This document shows positions 45,530 through 54,705 of a DNA stretch of 64,000 nucleotides, piece by piece. Every line of letters begins with the position of its first letter. Position 1 is the stretch's first letter. The notes under the pieces are model-generated. The model did not search any database, was not told the origin of the DNA, and worked only from the letters and a program-made list of their open reading frames with translations. Both the position numbers and the translations under genes were made by a program. The DNA is from Afipia massiliensis (GTDB taxonomy: Bacteria; Pseudomonadota; Alphaproteobacteria; Rhizobiales; Xanthobacteraceae), in NCBI RefSeq assembly GCF_001006325.2, contig NZ_LBIA02000001.1, forward strand, positions 2,233,501 through 2,297,500. Reading direction: 5' to 3'.

Positions 45530-46744
45530 ATGCTGAGCGTCCCAACCCTCTGGATCGTTTTCGTCGTCAACTTCGTCGCGATCGGGATCGTGTGGACCTT
45601 CGTCGTCCGCAGCTATCCGAATCTCGAGGCCACGCGGTACTGGTGCGCGGGCGCGCTGGTCGCGGCCCTGGGCGCCGCGACTGCGATGACCCGCAGCTTC
45701 ATCGATCCGCAGCAGACGACTCTGCTGCTCATCCCGCTGCTGATCGGCGGCTCCATCCTGATTCTGGCGATCTGCCTTGCCGCGATGGGCATTCGCAAGT
45801 TTTACGGCGTCCCGGTGTCATGGCGCTTCACCATGGCGATGGTCGCGATCAACTTCGTCGGCCTGGCGTATTTCGTCTGGCACGACAACATGGCGATGCG
45901 CATCCTGATCTACTCGACGTGCCAGGCCGTGCCGATCGCCATGACATTGCCGCTGTTGTTCTCGCGCAAGAACGGCCATGCGCATCCCGGCGCGCGGATG
46001 GCCGGCTACATCGCCGTTCTGATGGTCGCGGTCTACGTGGTGCGCTCCGTGGCGGCGCTGTTGAAGGTCGGCGGGCCGGTCTCGCTGGTCGACTTCAACC
46101 AGTTTCAGGCCGTCGTGATCCTGATGCTGGTGTTCCTGTCGATGATGTGGAATTTCGGCTTCCTGCTGATGGCGATCGACCGGCTGCGCGCCGAGGTCGC
46201 GGATCTGGCGCTGTTCGACGATCTCACCGGCGCGGCCAACCGCCGCCAGTTCCTGGCGCGGCTGAACGAGGAATGCACGCGCTCCGGCCGCAGCGGCGAG
46301 GCATTCGCTCTGCTGATGATCGATCTCGACGAGTTCAAGGAAGTCAACGACAACCACGGCCATGCCGCCGGCGACGAATGCCTGAGGCGGTTCACCCGCG
46401 CGGCCGAAAGCCGGCTGCGCACCGGCGATCTTCTGGCGCGCATGGGCGGTGACGAATTTTGCGTGGTGCTGCCTTCGACCACCCTGCGCGAGGGCGCGAT
46501 GGTGGCTCGTCACATTCTGGAGGCCTGCCAGGGCGAAGTCGTGCAGGGCAACGGCGTCTCGTTGGGGCTGTCGGCGTCGATCGGCGTCGCGCAGTGGCGG
46601 CCCGAGATCGGGCTGCATGCGGAACGGCTGATCGCCGCGGCGGATCGGGCGCTCTACACCGCCAAGAAGGACGGCAAGAACGGCTATGCGGTGTTCGACG
46701 CGACGCCGCTCGAAGCCGAGCCTGTGCTGCGCAAATCGGCCTGA
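45530..46744 (+). CDS. Membrane-bound diguanylate cyclase, 404 aa
   Basis: Six or seven N-terminal membrane helices (LWIVFVVNFVAIGIVWTFVV onward) form a likely sensory module, followed by a GGDEF domain with LMIDLDEFKEVNDNHGHAAG and an intact GGDEF signature (LLARMGGDEFCVVLP). The inhibitory I-site RTGD sits five residues before it. It makes c-di-GMP; no EAL domain. ATG 45530. The signal is unknown. Confidence 0.93.
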   Translation: MLSVPTLWIVFVVNFVAIGIVWTFVVRSYPNLEATRYWCAGALVAALGAATAMTRSFIDPQQTTLLLIPLLIGGSILILAICLAAMGIRKFYGVPVSWRFTMAMVAINFVGLAYFVWHDNMAMRILIYSTCQAVPIAMTLPLLFSRKNGHAHPGARMAGYIAVLMVAVYVVRSVAALLKVGGPVSLVDFNQFQAVVILMLVFLSMMWNFGFLLMAIDRLRAEVADLALFDDLTGAANRRQFLARLNEECTRSGRSGEAFALLMIDLDEFKEVNDNHGHAAGDECLRRFTRAAESRLRTGDLLARMGGDEFCVVLPSTTLREGAMVARHILEACQGEVVQGNGVSLGLSASIGVAQWRPEIGLHAERLIAAADRALYTAKKDGKNGYAVFDATPLEAEPVLRKSA

Positions 46745-46756
46745 GCCCGCGCGGCG

Positions 46757-46996
46757 CTACTTCTCTTCCTCGAACGTCACGGCGACGTCGGCATTGGCTG
46801 ACAGGCGCACCTTCTGGCCCTCGACGCCGGCGACAAGCCCCTGATCGATATAGTGATGGTGGCCCTTGTGGCTGCCCTGGCCGCTGTCGGCCTTGGTCAG
46901 CTTGATCCGGCCGCCCTCGACCCGATCGACAGTGCCGATATGCACGCCGTCGGCGCCGATGACTTCCATATGCTCCTTGATCTGGCTCGCGCTCAT
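46757..46996 (-). CDS. DUF2171-domain protein, 79 aa
   Basis: Small soluble protein, MSASQIKEHMEVIGADGVHI, then GTVDRVEGGRIKLTKADSG and HHHYIDQGLVAGVEG, a PRC-barrel-like DUF2171 domain. Function unknown. Convergent with the cyclase gene. Confidence 0.88.
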   Translation of the reverse strand: MSASQIKEHMEVIGADGVHIGTVDRVEGGRIKLTKADSGQGSHKGHHHYIDQGLVAGVEGQKVRLSANADVAVTFEEEK

Positions 46997-47177
46997 ATGA
47001 GTTTCCTTTTGGGATGTTCGTTTGGGGGATGTGTCGTGACGCCCGTTAACGCGCGGACGGCCAAAGCGTTCAGGTCGCCGCGCGCTTATCCGCCTGCGCG
47101 CGAGATGGATCGCCCGCGGACAAGGTGGTAATGTTGTTCAGGCCATGCATCGGCCAGCACGGCAACAGGAGGACGCG

Positions 47178-47291
47178 ATGGCAAAAGGCAAGGACAAGGG
47201 CAACAAGGAAAAGAAAAAGCCCAAAGCGGACAAGAACGCGCCGAAGAGCGGCGGCTCCAGCTATCAGCAGAGCAAGGGCGGCAAGAAGTAG
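47178..47291 (+). CDS. Small lysine-rich protein, 37 aa
   Basis: MAKGKDKGNKEKKKPKADKN then APKSGGSSYQQSKGGKK. AGGAGGA at 47167-47173 is an excellent ribosome site, so translation is likely. Highly basic and probably disordered, suggesting nucleic-acid or ribosome association. Too short for family assignment. Confidence 0.7.
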   Translation: MAKGKDKGNKEKKKPKADKNAPKSGGSSYQQSKGGKK

Positions 47292-47422
47292 CCCGCAAAT
47301 CCCCGCTGTTGAGACATCGAACCTGAGGTCTCAATTCCGGGCGCGGGACATGATCGCCGGGCCGCGAGGTCCGGCGATGCGGTGTTGGCTTTCGGGCGGG
47401 CGCTGTTTGAGCGAACCCCATT

Positions 47423-47677
47423 TCAGTCGAACCAGTCGGCCCTGCTCGCGGGCAATTGTCCGCGCGTGCCGTTGGTCACCGCCTTGAACATCTCGCACAG
47501 TTCGTACTCCAGAAATTCGTTCGCCAGGATCAGCGCGCGGATCGTGCTGCGCATGTCGCCGCCGCATGCCGCGATCGCCTGATCCGCTGCAATATCCAGC
47601 CGCTCCGATTCCGACTGAGGGTCGGAGGCGAGATTGTCCAACATGCCGATGTTCCGTATTGACGGGGTGGCGCGCAT
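47423..47677 (-). CDS. Hypothetical protein, 84 aa
   Basis: Not recognised. Helical and acidic (SESERLDIAADQAIAACGGD, MRSTIRALILANEFLEYELC). The start could be 47677 or the internal ATG at 47644. A 17-bp tandem repeat array begins 23 bases upstream of the longer start, possibly within its promoter. Confidence 0.6.
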   Translation of the reverse strand: MRATPSIRNIGMLDNLASDPQSESERLDIAADQAIAACGGDMRSTIRALILANEFLEYELCEMFKAVTNGTRGQLPASRADWFD

Positions 47678-47699
47678 GTTCTCTTTTTGTTCTCAAAGA

Positions 47700-47783
47700 G
47701 TCAAGGCGGCAATCACGTCAAGGCGACAATCACGTCAAGACGACAATCACGTCATGCGACAATCGCATCAAGACGACAATCAC
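47700..47783. repeat. Tandem 17-bp repeat array, five units
   Basis: Units read GTCAAGGCGGCAATCAC, GTCAAGGCGACAATCAC, GTCAAGACGACAATCAC, GTCATGCGACAATCGC (16 bases) and ATCAAGACGACAATCAC. It lies upstream of the 84-aa gene on the minus strand. Nothing similar was seen elsewhere in the window. Confidence 0.85.
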
Positions 47784-47935
47784 CATGCCGTATTGAAACG
47801 CCGCGCTGAAAACAGATCCAGAAAACGCGCATCAACGAAACGCATCAAGCGAACGCGCTGCATCGGCCCGGCACGCAGAGACAAACCTGTGACGTCACAC
47901 GCAGCCGCAAGCCGTGGTGCAAACCGGCGCGCGGG

Positions 47936-47961
47936 AAAGCCCGGAGCGCGCTCCGGGCTTT
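47936..47961. terminator. Perfect 26-base palindrome, possible terminator
   Basis: AAAGCCCGGAGCG / CGCTCCGGGCTTT without a loop. It is 49 bases past the stop of the gene at 48010-48342 on the minus strand, so it could terminate that gene, but the T-tail is short. Confidence 0.45.
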
Positions 47962-48009
47962 GCATGTGTTCGTGCCTTGAAGTGTTGATCCGTGAGATCG
48001 CGTGTCCCG

Positions 48010-48342
48010 TTACCAGGGATTGTACGGATTCATATCGACAGGGTTCGGATCGTTCCTGTGATTGCGCTGATAGGCGCGCGCGCGATAGTAGCCCGGCCCG
48101 TAGACGGGCTCGGCATAATAGACAGGGCCGCCGTAACCGTAACCATAGGCCGGCTCGCCGTAATAGGCTGGCCCGCCGTAATAGGCGTAGGAGTTGGAGG
48201 CGGCGGCGCCGGCAATGAGCGCGCCGGCGGCAATGCCGAATCCGATCGCGGCCGCGTTACGGCCGCTGCGGGCCTCGGCGGCGGGAGCGGACATCACGGC
48301 GACGGTGGCGACCGTCGCCAATGCAACTGCAATCTTTTTCAT
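48010..48342 (-). CDS. Exported Gly/Tyr/Pro-rich protein, 110 aa
   Basis: Signal peptide (MKKIAVALATVATVAVMSAP|AAEA), an Ala/Gly-rich hydrophobic stretch (IGFGIAAGALIAGAAASNSY), then repeats of YYGGPAYYGEPAYGYGYGGP. Such small exported proteins are frequent in Rhizobiales with no known function. AGGAATTAGG precedes the ATG. Confidence 0.82.
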   Translation of the reverse strand: MKKIAVALATVATVAVMSAPAAEARSGRNAAAIGFGIAAGALIAGAAASNSYAYYGGPAYYGEPAYGYGYGGPVYYAEPVYGPGYYRARAYQRNHRNDPNPVDMNPYNPW

Positions 48343-48515
48343 GACCTAATTCCTTTCGTAACCTCGCAATCAACAGGCGAGCCCGGAGAATGTTCCCGCG
48401 GCCTCGTCGCGGCGGATGGGCAACCTGCCGGAAATAAGATGAACGGCGGTGGAACGAAACCGGTGCCTTCGTTTTGTCTTTTTTGACGGGGCCTGAGGGC
48501 AAAGAGGGCAGAGCC

Positions 48516-48611
48516 ATGAAGCTTATCGACAAGATCGTGGAAGACCGTCCGCTGCGCTATGCCTTCGCGGGGCTGGCGGTCCTGCTGATGTTCGGCATGG
48601 TGCTGAACTAG
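48516..48611 (+). CDS. Small single-helix membrane protein, 31 aa
   Basis: MKLIDKIVEDRPLRYAFAGL then AVLLMFGMVLN: a short cytoplasmic start and one transmembrane helix. GAGGGCAGAG precedes the ATG. Position divergent from the exported protein gene; translation is plausible but unproven. Confidence 0.5.
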   Translation: MKLIDKIVEDRPLRYAFAGLAVLLMFGMVLN

Positions 48612-48754
48612 CTGAAACCAGCGCGCGCCTGCTGCGTTGATGGAGTCGGGGCTTCACGGTTGTCAGGACCATCAGCCTTCGGACTTTCGAGTCGTCAGGA
48701 TTTGCAGTCTTCAAAGCCAATCGTGTTCCGGACATGCGTCCGAAGGAGCAGTTC

Positions 48755-48982
48755 ATGCCCTATGCGCTTTTTGTCGAGGACCACCAGATCAGCCGCGCGC
48801 TGCCGACCGAGCACGACGTCTGGCACTATGCCGACGACGCCGGCCTTGTGGTGGATTCGCTGATTCAGGATTCGACCGGCAAGCCCGAGCGCGTGCTCGA
48901 GCAGGGCTACAGCATCCGCGAAGCCGAGCCGGAAGAAGCCGCGCCGCTGCCGGGGCTGGAGATGCCTAAGCGCGTGGCGTGA
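48755..48982 (+). CDS. Hypothetical protein, 75 aa
   Basis: MPYALFVEDHQISRALPTEH, DVWHYADDAGLVVDSLIQD and a Pro-rich tail. AAGGAG lies before ATG 48755. A small acidic soluble protein, likely a conserved Bradyrhizobiaceae hypothetical; function unknown. The AT-rich OLD gene begins 31 bases downstream. Confidence 0.75.
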   Translation: MPYALFVEDHQISRALPTEHDVWHYADDAGLVVDSLIQDSTGKPERVLEQGYSIREAEPEEAAPLPGLEMPKRVA

Positions 48983-49013
48983 GGGGGCGTTAGAAAGTGG
49001 AAACTAAGTCTCG

Positions 49014-50837
49014 CTACAGAAGTCGGGAGCTTATTTCTTCTACCAGCTTGGTGATCTTTTCTTGGCTTTGAGGGCTAAGCTTTTTCAGTTTTAGTGTTCC
49101 ATCAGAAACCTTGATCCAGAACTGATAGGCTAGCATGGTTTTGGATTTTTGTGCGTCCTTTACGTATTGCGAGTTCTCACATTTGTAAGAAAGCGTAGTG
49201 TCATTGAGGACGATACTTTTGAAGTCCGATATATCAAGGATATCTTCAATTCCCTTTCCGCCTATCTTCAGTAGTTTGGATTGTGCAAGAGATTCGTCAT
49301 CTGCGAACATGTGCCGCTTGATGCTATTATACACTGCACGTCCCGTTGGATCGTCATCAACCGCGACAATAAAATCGAGCCCCCATCCCACAAACATGTT
49401 TGCAAGGCTCTCGACGTTGTTCGCTCCTGTCGCAGCAATGAAATGAGCTTCTTTTTCCTCAGAAAGAAGTTTCCAAAACGCCTTCAGGTAGTAGAAGCCG
49501 CTCATCTCCTCTAATATGACGTTGTTGTGTTTCTTTATAACGGTTTGCTGTGAAAAGTCGGCACCCATGGCAGTTAGTACTGGCGACAAGGTATCTCTAG
49601 AGGCGCCGCCTATTCGGTGTGCGTGAATGATTACTGTTGGCGTATCATCTAAGTCCCCCTCGCGCTGAACTGCGAGTACGCGATACAGTTTGTCATATTC
49701 GATCATGTGGGCGCTGTGGGTCGAATACATAATTTGCTTCTTGTCACTCAATCTATTGATTAGTTTTAGGACATCGTCCTGCGCCTTCGCGTGCAAATTA
49801 GCGCCTGGTTCGTCCAGCAAAAAAAGCGTTCCGCTGGAATATTCGTCAGAGGATTTAAGCTGTAGATAGAATGAAACAAACCACCGAACACCCGAACTGC
49901 GTTGTTTGGGGTAAAGGTGGTTCTGTCCATCAGAAATCCAGAAAACCAGATATGGTTTGCCCGATTTTCCAGAAGCATCTTGTCCGTAAAAGCGTAGATC
50001 GCATTTTAAAAGGAGTCTGTCCTTCTTTCCGATGGTCTGACTCCAGAATGTGGTGAAATCTGATGTAACTTTCTGATTGCCGCGATGAAGGATACTTTCG
50101 CGGGCTCGTGCATCGCCGTCTATAAGTTCTTGCAGGTTGATGCCGGCTATTTCCAAGTAATTCTCGGCGGCGGTCTCTCCTTCGCCTGAGAGTGTGTAAG
50201 AACCGTCCTTGACGACGACATCAATACTGTTCGGAAGCAATCCGGTCTTTTCGTCAAACAGAACAGTTAGAGGGGCTTCAGTATACACGGCATTAGCCAC
50301 TAACTCAGCTGTTAGCTGAATGATCTTACCTGAATCGTCACCTTCCTCGTCGGAGGTTTTCTCTTCTTCCTCCTCTTCTGGTTTTTCTTTTCTCGGTACT
50401 GGTTTACTGGCGGGCCAATTTTTGTTGAGCATTTCCGCCAGCAAGGGATCTTCAATTGAGTCTATATCTTCATAACGCTGATCTTTGTTTGTTGTACTGC
50501 GGACCCAGGATTTTGAGAATTCGAGTCGCCCCTTCGTCTTAGTGAGATACTTTTCGAGAGCGTCCAATTGTTCTTTCGGGGAATTTGAGAAAGAGTTCTC
50601 TAGTTCATTGAAGCTCGTAATCAATCGGATGATCACGCGGGGCAATGGCTCTCCCGCCCGAACGTCGTCGTCCTCAAGGTTGATGCCGTTGAAGCTCTTT
50701 TCGAGCGCAGCCAAAATGGAAGTCTTTCCGCTTTCGTTCTGACCTATGAGGACGGTTGTTCCGTCAGCTGAAAAAGAACACCACCCGCTGTCTTTGATGG
50801 AACGGAAATTCAGTATTCGAAAATCTGTAAGCTTCAT
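49014..50837 (-). CDS. OLD-family ATPase/TOPRIM nuclease, 607 aa
   Basis: N-terminal SMC/RecF-like ATPase (FRILNFRSIKDSGWCSFSAD, Walker A GQNESGKTS at residues 32-40; Walker B TLFLLDEPGANLH; STHSAHM switch) with an internal Glu-rich segment, then a TOPRIM domain (NVILEEMSGFYYL and DFIVAVDDDPTGR acidic cluster). This is the OLD/GajA-like architecture linked to anti-phage defence. No adjacent UvrD/GajB helicase is seen. Base composition is clearly AT-richer than neighbours, suggesting transfer. Confidence 0.88.
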   Translation of the reverse strand: MKLTDFRILNFRSIKDSGWCSFSADGTTVLIGQNESGKTSILAALEKSFNGINLEDDDVRAGEPLPRVIIRLITSFNELENSFSNSPKEQLDALEKYLTKTKGRLEFSKSWVRSTTNKDQRYEDIDSIEDPLLAEMLNKNWPASKPVPRKEKPEEEEEEKTSDEEGDDSGKIIQLTAELVANAVYTEAPLTVLFDEKTGLLPNSIDVVVKDGSYTLSGEGETAAENYLEIAGINLQELIDGDARARESILHRGNQKVTSDFTTFWSQTIGKKDRLLLKCDLRFYGQDASGKSGKPYLVFWISDGQNHLYPKQRSSGVRWFVSFYLQLKSSDEYSSGTLFLLDEPGANLHAKAQDDVLKLINRLSDKKQIMYSTHSAHMIEYDKLYRVLAVQREGDLDDTPTVIIHAHRIGGASRDTLSPVLTAMGADFSQQTVIKKHNNVILEEMSGFYYLKAFWKLLSEEKEAHFIAATGANNVESLANMFVGWGLDFIVAVDDDPTGRAVYNSIKRHMFADDESLAQSKLLKIGGKGIEDILDISDFKSIVLNDTTLSYKCENSQYVKDAQKSKTMLAYQFWIKVSDGTLKLKKLSPQSQEKITKLVEEISSRLL

Positions 50838-50936
50838 CTAACGTACCATTTTCCTATGAATAGGATCATTATCCACCCTTTGAGTTCCCAATCCAAGTTC
50901 CCCTAGTTTTTTGTTGACTCTTTTCTGTACTGGGCT

Positions 50937-51185
50937 TATATTCCTATTCATCCCGCCTCACTTGAGGGGCGTGTCCTAGGACGCTTCGATGCGCGGGGCG
51001 GGATGCGGCGCCTGCGTGCGCGAGAAGGGACGTCCTTCTCCGCTCCCGGGAGGCCTCGGGTCACCGTCCGGGCTCACTATGGGGCTCTGCCGTTCGCGGC
51101 TGGACGTCGGTGAGGACGAAGGCGGCGAAAGCCGGCCGGATCAGGGGTCGATACTTCCCCCATCCTCACCCGGAAGTACGGTCCC
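50937..51185. repeat. Large dispersed repeat P6, copy X (about 249 bp)
   Basis: Starts TATATTCCTATT (50937-50948), then TGAGGGGCG with a CCTAGG palindrome, then long blocks shared with the inverted copy at 57439-57675, such as GCTCTGCCGTTCGCGGCTGG, GTGAGGACGAAGGCGGCGAA and CATCCTCACCCGGAAGTACG. The remaining 51186-51414 shows no gene. Confidence 0.85.
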
Positions 51186-51414
51186 GAGGACAGAAATCGC
51201 CGCGGCGGAGCGCTGAAAGGCGTTTCGCGGCCAGCCTCTCGTGGCGACACGAAGCCGGCCGCGCACTTAACTACCAAGGCGCGTCTTTCGGCGCTCCTCC
51301 TCCCTCTCTTCACTGAGAGGCGGCACACGGTTTGAAGACATCGCTGATTGGGCATCCGCGTTTTTCACGCGGGAAAGCGATCACGCACGGCAAAAATCAG
51401 GAAAGGAGACAGGC

Positions 51415-51747
51415 GTGGGCAAGACAACAAAAGAGGCGGCACAACAGACGACGAAAAACACCGATGACACGCAAGACGAACTCATCGAAATCTCCGACGA
51501 GACGCGGGATTATCTTCTGTCCGACGCCGGCATCGCACGCATCATGCGCGGGTTGTCGGACGGTTACGAGAACTGGCGCGATTGTCCGGTGAAGCGTTGT
51601 CGCCGTGCGCGCCGTTGCCTGGGACCAGACATGGTGTGTCAGCTCAAAGAGCCGCGGCTCAATGCGCCACGTGAGGAAATCGCGGACGTCAACGATCGCA
51701 TGCGACAGATCGCCCTGCGGCGGCTGGAACGGCTCGGTGTCTGGTGA
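51415..51747 (+). CDS. Hypothetical Cys-containing protein, 110 aa
   Basis: ISDETRDYLLSDAGIARIMR, GLSDGYENWRDCPVKRCRRA, RRCLGPDMVC: four cysteines and a basic patch suggest a small metal-binding fold. GTG start with AAAGGAG eight bases upstream. A conserved-looking family with unknown function. Convergent with the Gre-family gene. Confidence 0.72.
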   Translation: MGKTTKEAAQQTTKNTDDTQDELIEISDETRDYLLSDAGIARIMRGLSDGYENWRDCPVKRCRRARRCLGPDMVCQLKEPRLNAPREEIADVNDRMRQIALRRLERLGVW

Positions 51748-51782
51748 CGGGCTGCATGACCATGGGCGCGCTGTGGCGCGCC

Positions 51783-52247
51783 TCAACGGATGTCGAGAAT
51801 TTCAAGTTCGTGCTCGCCGGCGCGCACGGTGTCGCCGACGCTCTTGCCGAACAGCGCGCGCGCCAAGGGCGCCACATGGGACAGCGTGCCCTTGGCGGGA
51901 TCGGCTTCGTCCTCGCCGACGATGCGGAATATCTGCTCGCGGCCGTCGTCGCGCTTAAGCTTCACCGTGTGGCCAAAGCGAATCTGCGAAGTGTCCTCAT
52001 TGGGCGCGACCACATGCGCGGTCCCGCGCCGCGCGTCCCAGTAGCGCATATCGCGCGAGGCGCTGGCGATGGCGTCGCGGTCGTGCGCCGCCTGTGCCGC
52101 CGCAAGCGCTTCCTGCGCGCGCGCCAACTCGGCCTCGATCATCGCGAGCCCTTGCGCCGTCACGTCGTTCGGGTGCTCCGGGATCACGCGGGCCGGCAGG
52201 TCGATGACGCTGTCGGCATCCTGGTCCTTGACGAAAGCTCTGCTCAT
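51783..52247 (-). CDS. GreA/GreB-family elongation factor-like protein, 154 aa
   Basis: N-terminal helical part (GLAMIEAELARAQEALAAAQ) and C-terminal Gre domain (KLKRDDGREQIFRIVGEDEA, PLARALFGKSVGDTVRAGEH). It lacks the DLSENAEY acidic tip of canonical GreA, so it may be a Gre-like competitor such as Rnk/Gfh1-type rather than a cleavage factor. Distinct from greA at 13920. Confidence 0.85.
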   Translation of the reverse strand: MSRAFVKDQDADSVIDLPARVIPEHPNDVTAQGLAMIEAELARAQEALAAAQAAHDRDAIASASRDMRYWDARRGTAHVVAPNEDTSQIRFGHTVKLKRDDGREQIFRIVGEDEADPAKGTLSHVAPLARALFGKSVGDTVRAGEHELEILDIR

Positions 52248-52387
52248 GGGACCTCATATATGGCCAGTGGTTGCGATTTTAAGCCGCGCCACCTTGACGC
52301 AACTTGCGGACGGCCTGCTCGTTCCTATGTAGGGGAGCTTGCGCGAAACAATTTCCTGCGCAAAGGGACAATGGAGCCGACGCCACC

Positions 52388-52972
52388 ATGACGAGCGCCA
52401 AAATGACCGACGACATCTTCGACCGCACGGCGAGCCGTCGCAGCGGTACCAAGCGGCCGCCGATCATCGATCAGGACGGCAACGAGGTGCATCCCGGCGG
52501 CTTCGGCGGGCGCGGGCCGTTCGACGCTGGCGCCCGCACGTCCGGCTTCGAGTTTCAGGGCGCGGATTTCCAGAGCGCGCTCGGCGGGATCTCGTTCGGC
52601 CCCAATTCTTTCTTTGGTGTCATGACGCGCGAGCAGCGCTTCGCGCGGATCGATGCGCTGTCGAAGCTGCTCGACGTCGCCTTCGTCGTGCCGGGCACCA
52701 AGATTCGCTACGGCATCGACGGCCTGATCGGCCTCGTGCCGATCTTCGGCGATATTCTAACCACGGCGATCTCGCTGTGGATCGTGCGCGAGGCGAGGGC
52801 GCTCGGCGCGCCGAAGTATCTGGTGGCGCGGATGCTGGGCAATGTCGCGGTGGACGGCGTGGTAGGGCTGGTGCCGTTCGCCGGCGACGCCTTCGACGTC
52901 ATGTTCCGCGCCAATGTGCGCAACATGCGGATGCTCAAGCGCTGGATGGACAAGCAGCCAAGGAGTGCTTGA
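52388..52972 (+). CDS. DUF4112-domain protein, 194 aa
   Basis: A Gly-rich N-terminal segment precedes the DUF4112 core (LDVAFVVPGTKIRYGIDGLI, GLVPIFGDILTTAISLWIVR, GVVGLVPFAGDAFDVMFRAN), with two hydrophobic membrane stretches. Function unknown. ATG 52388 is used; no strong ribosome site. Confidence 0.85.
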   Translation: MTSAKMTDDIFDRTASRRSGTKRPPIIDQDGNEVHPGGFGGRGPFDAGARTSGFEFQGADFQSALGGISFGPNSFFGVMTREQRFARIDALSKLLDVAFVVPGTKIRYGIDGLIGLVPIFGDILTTAISLWIVREARALGAPKYLVARMLGNVAVDGVVGLVPFAGDAFDVMFRANVRNMRMLKRWMDKQPRSA

Positions 52973-53014
52973 GACGTGAGAACCGGCGCGATGAAAAGAT
53001 CAGCCGGTTCGCGA

Positions 53015-53308
53015 TCAGCCCGTCGCAGTCTGCTTTTCTTCCTCGGGCGCAGCCACAGGCTCCGGCCGGTTGCGTTCGAGCGGAAACGCTTCGCTTTCAT
53101 ACAGCGTGCGGATGCCGCTCTGGTCGAAGCGGGCCTCGTCCACCTGGAGGTACGCGCCGTTCAGACTGTCGGCGGGAAGTTGCTCGATGGCGAACTGCAC
53201 GGCCTCGGCTGCGGTCGGGAACCGGCGGTACGCAAAGCCGGCGCGCTTTTTCTTGCGGATCGCCGCAGGAAAGAGTTCGGCTTCGGTGTTGTAATTGAAC
53301 GCAGCCAT
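53015..53308 (-). CDS. Hypothetical protein, 97 aa
   Basis: [20 protein letters not shown] and [20 protein letters not shown], with [20 protein letters not shown], a compact alpha/beta protein. A conserved-looking Bradyrhizobiaceae hypothetical; no catalytic motif seen. ATG 53308 is chosen; upstream in-frame text lacks conserved character. Confidence 0.75.
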   Translation of the reverse strand: MAAFNYNTEAELFPAAIRKKKRAGFAYRRFPTAAEAVQFAIEQLPADSLNGAYLQVDEARFDQSGIRTLYESEAFPLERNRPEPVAAPEEEKQTATG

Positions 53309-53650
53309 GATCTCGGCCTTCTTGATTTGGGATTCGATGGAAACAACGCCGGAGTGCGGCCTCCCGGGGAGCGCCGCTCGGCACGTGTCATTCATTCCAG
53401 AACAGACTCTAATATAGGCCTTTTTTCGCCAATTGCGACCTGTCATACGCCCTATGATGAATGGCATGACGCAATCGCATGCGGACCGAATAAGTGCTTG
53501 AATTTCAATGCACTAGCGGGTGCTCAAAGTTGCGCCGCAGGGTCCGCCGGTTCGCGCGGCGACCGATTGGTTTTGCGGGGGCGGATTTTACCGGATTTTG
53601 TCCGGCAAACGCACGACCACGAATACCCTCAGAACTGCGCGCCGGACGCG
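53309..53650. other. Intergenic region, nothing recognised
   Basis: 342 bases between two minus-strand genes. No repeat family described here, no terminator and no coding frame stands out. Confidence 0.3.
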
Positions 53651-54043
53651 CTACTGGATCGCTTCGGTCATGATTTCGTCGGCGATCGACACGACCTTGA
53701 GCGGCGAGAGATAAGACTCGATGTGGGTGGCGGGATCGGCGGCGATCTCGATCTTGCGCACCGGGGCCTGCTCCATCACGCCGCTGACGCCGCGGCGGAC
53801 GCCGTACTGCCAGACCTGGAGCGCGCCGGCGCTGCGCAGCGCCTTTTCCACGGCATCGGGGGTCTTGCCCGGCATTTGCGCCAGTTCGGCCTTGGTGAGG
53901 CCGATCACGATTTCGTTTTGCGGCGAGACGACTTTGAACAGGGTCACTCTGCCGACGGCGAAGGCGGGGTGCGACACCACGGCCTCGACAAGAAGGCCTG
54001 CAAGGCCGAGAGCCAGCACGGTCTGGCGCGATCTGGTGGACAT
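53651..54043 (-). CDS. Exported hypothetical protein, 130 aa
   Basis: Signal peptide (SRQTVLALGLAGLLVEAVVS|HPAFA) followed by a soluble domain (IVIGLTKAELAQMPGKTPDA, GALQVWQYGVRRGVSGVMEQ, HIESYLSPLKVVSIADEIMT). Not recognised. ATG 54043 follows an overlapping GTG. Periplasmic. Confidence 0.78.
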   Translation of the reverse strand: MSTRSRQTVLALGLAGLLVEAVVSHPAFAVGRVTLFKVVSPQNEIVIGLTKAELAQMPGKTPDAVEKALRSAGALQVWQYGVRRGVSGVMEQAPVRKIEIAADPATHIESYLSPLKVVSIADEIMTEAIQ

Positions 54044-54190
54044 CACGAATTCCTTGGCGGGAAAGTTGTCTGGAAGCGTTTTTTGTTGGCCGTTTCGTGT
54101 CGTTCGTATGCGAACGAGAAGCGACAGATAGGGTCCGCGTGGCCTTTGACAAGCCGCACGGATCTAAATTTTCTGGAAAGAAAGACGAGT

Positions 54191-54610
54191 TTACTCGGGC
54201 AGAAGTTTCAATGCCGCGGAATTGATGCAGTAACGCAATCCCGTCGGCCCCGGACCGTCCGGGAAGACGTGGCCGAGGTGGCCCTGGCATTTCGAGCACA
54301 GCACTTCGGTGCGCACCATGCCGTGGGTCACGTCGCGCTCCTCGGCGATGCTGCCCTCTGTGGCGGGCGCAGAGAATGCCGGCCAGCCGCAGCCGGAATC
54401 GAACTTGTCATCCGACGTAAACAGCGATTGACCGCACCCGGCGCAGACATAGGTGCCCGGATCGAACGAATGATCGTACTCGCCGCTGAATGGCCGCTCC
54501 GTCGCCTTCTCGCGCAGCACGGCGTACTGCATCGGCGTCAATTCCTTGCGCCACTCGCTGTCGGACTTCTCGATGGCGCCGGAGCCGGTCTTCGTTTTGA
54601 TGTCGGTCAC
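54191..54610 (-). CDS. msrB: Peptide-methionine (R)-S-oxide reductase MsrB, 139 aa
   Basis: Zinc CxxC pairs (CAGCGQ, CSKCQG), catalytic Cys in [13 protein letters not shown], with [10 protein letters not shown]. Reduces Met-R-sulfoxide in proteins. GTG start. No signal peptide, so cytoplasmic, unlike the MsrA next door. Confidence 0.97.
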   Translation of the reverse strand: MTDIKTKTGSGAIEKSDSEWRKELTPMQYAVLREKATERPFSGEYDHSFDPGTYVCAGCGQSLFTSDDKFDSGCGWPAFSAPATEGSIAEERDVTHGMVRTEVLCSKCQGHLGHVFPDGPGPTGLRYCINSAALKLLPE

Positions 54611-54705
54611 TCGCTAGCTCTTTCGCTGGTTCTCACATCAAAGCGGCGAACCTGTTTCCGGTCCGCCGCCTTGAGTCTGGGTCGTCAACGCCGTGTGACA
54701 GGCGT

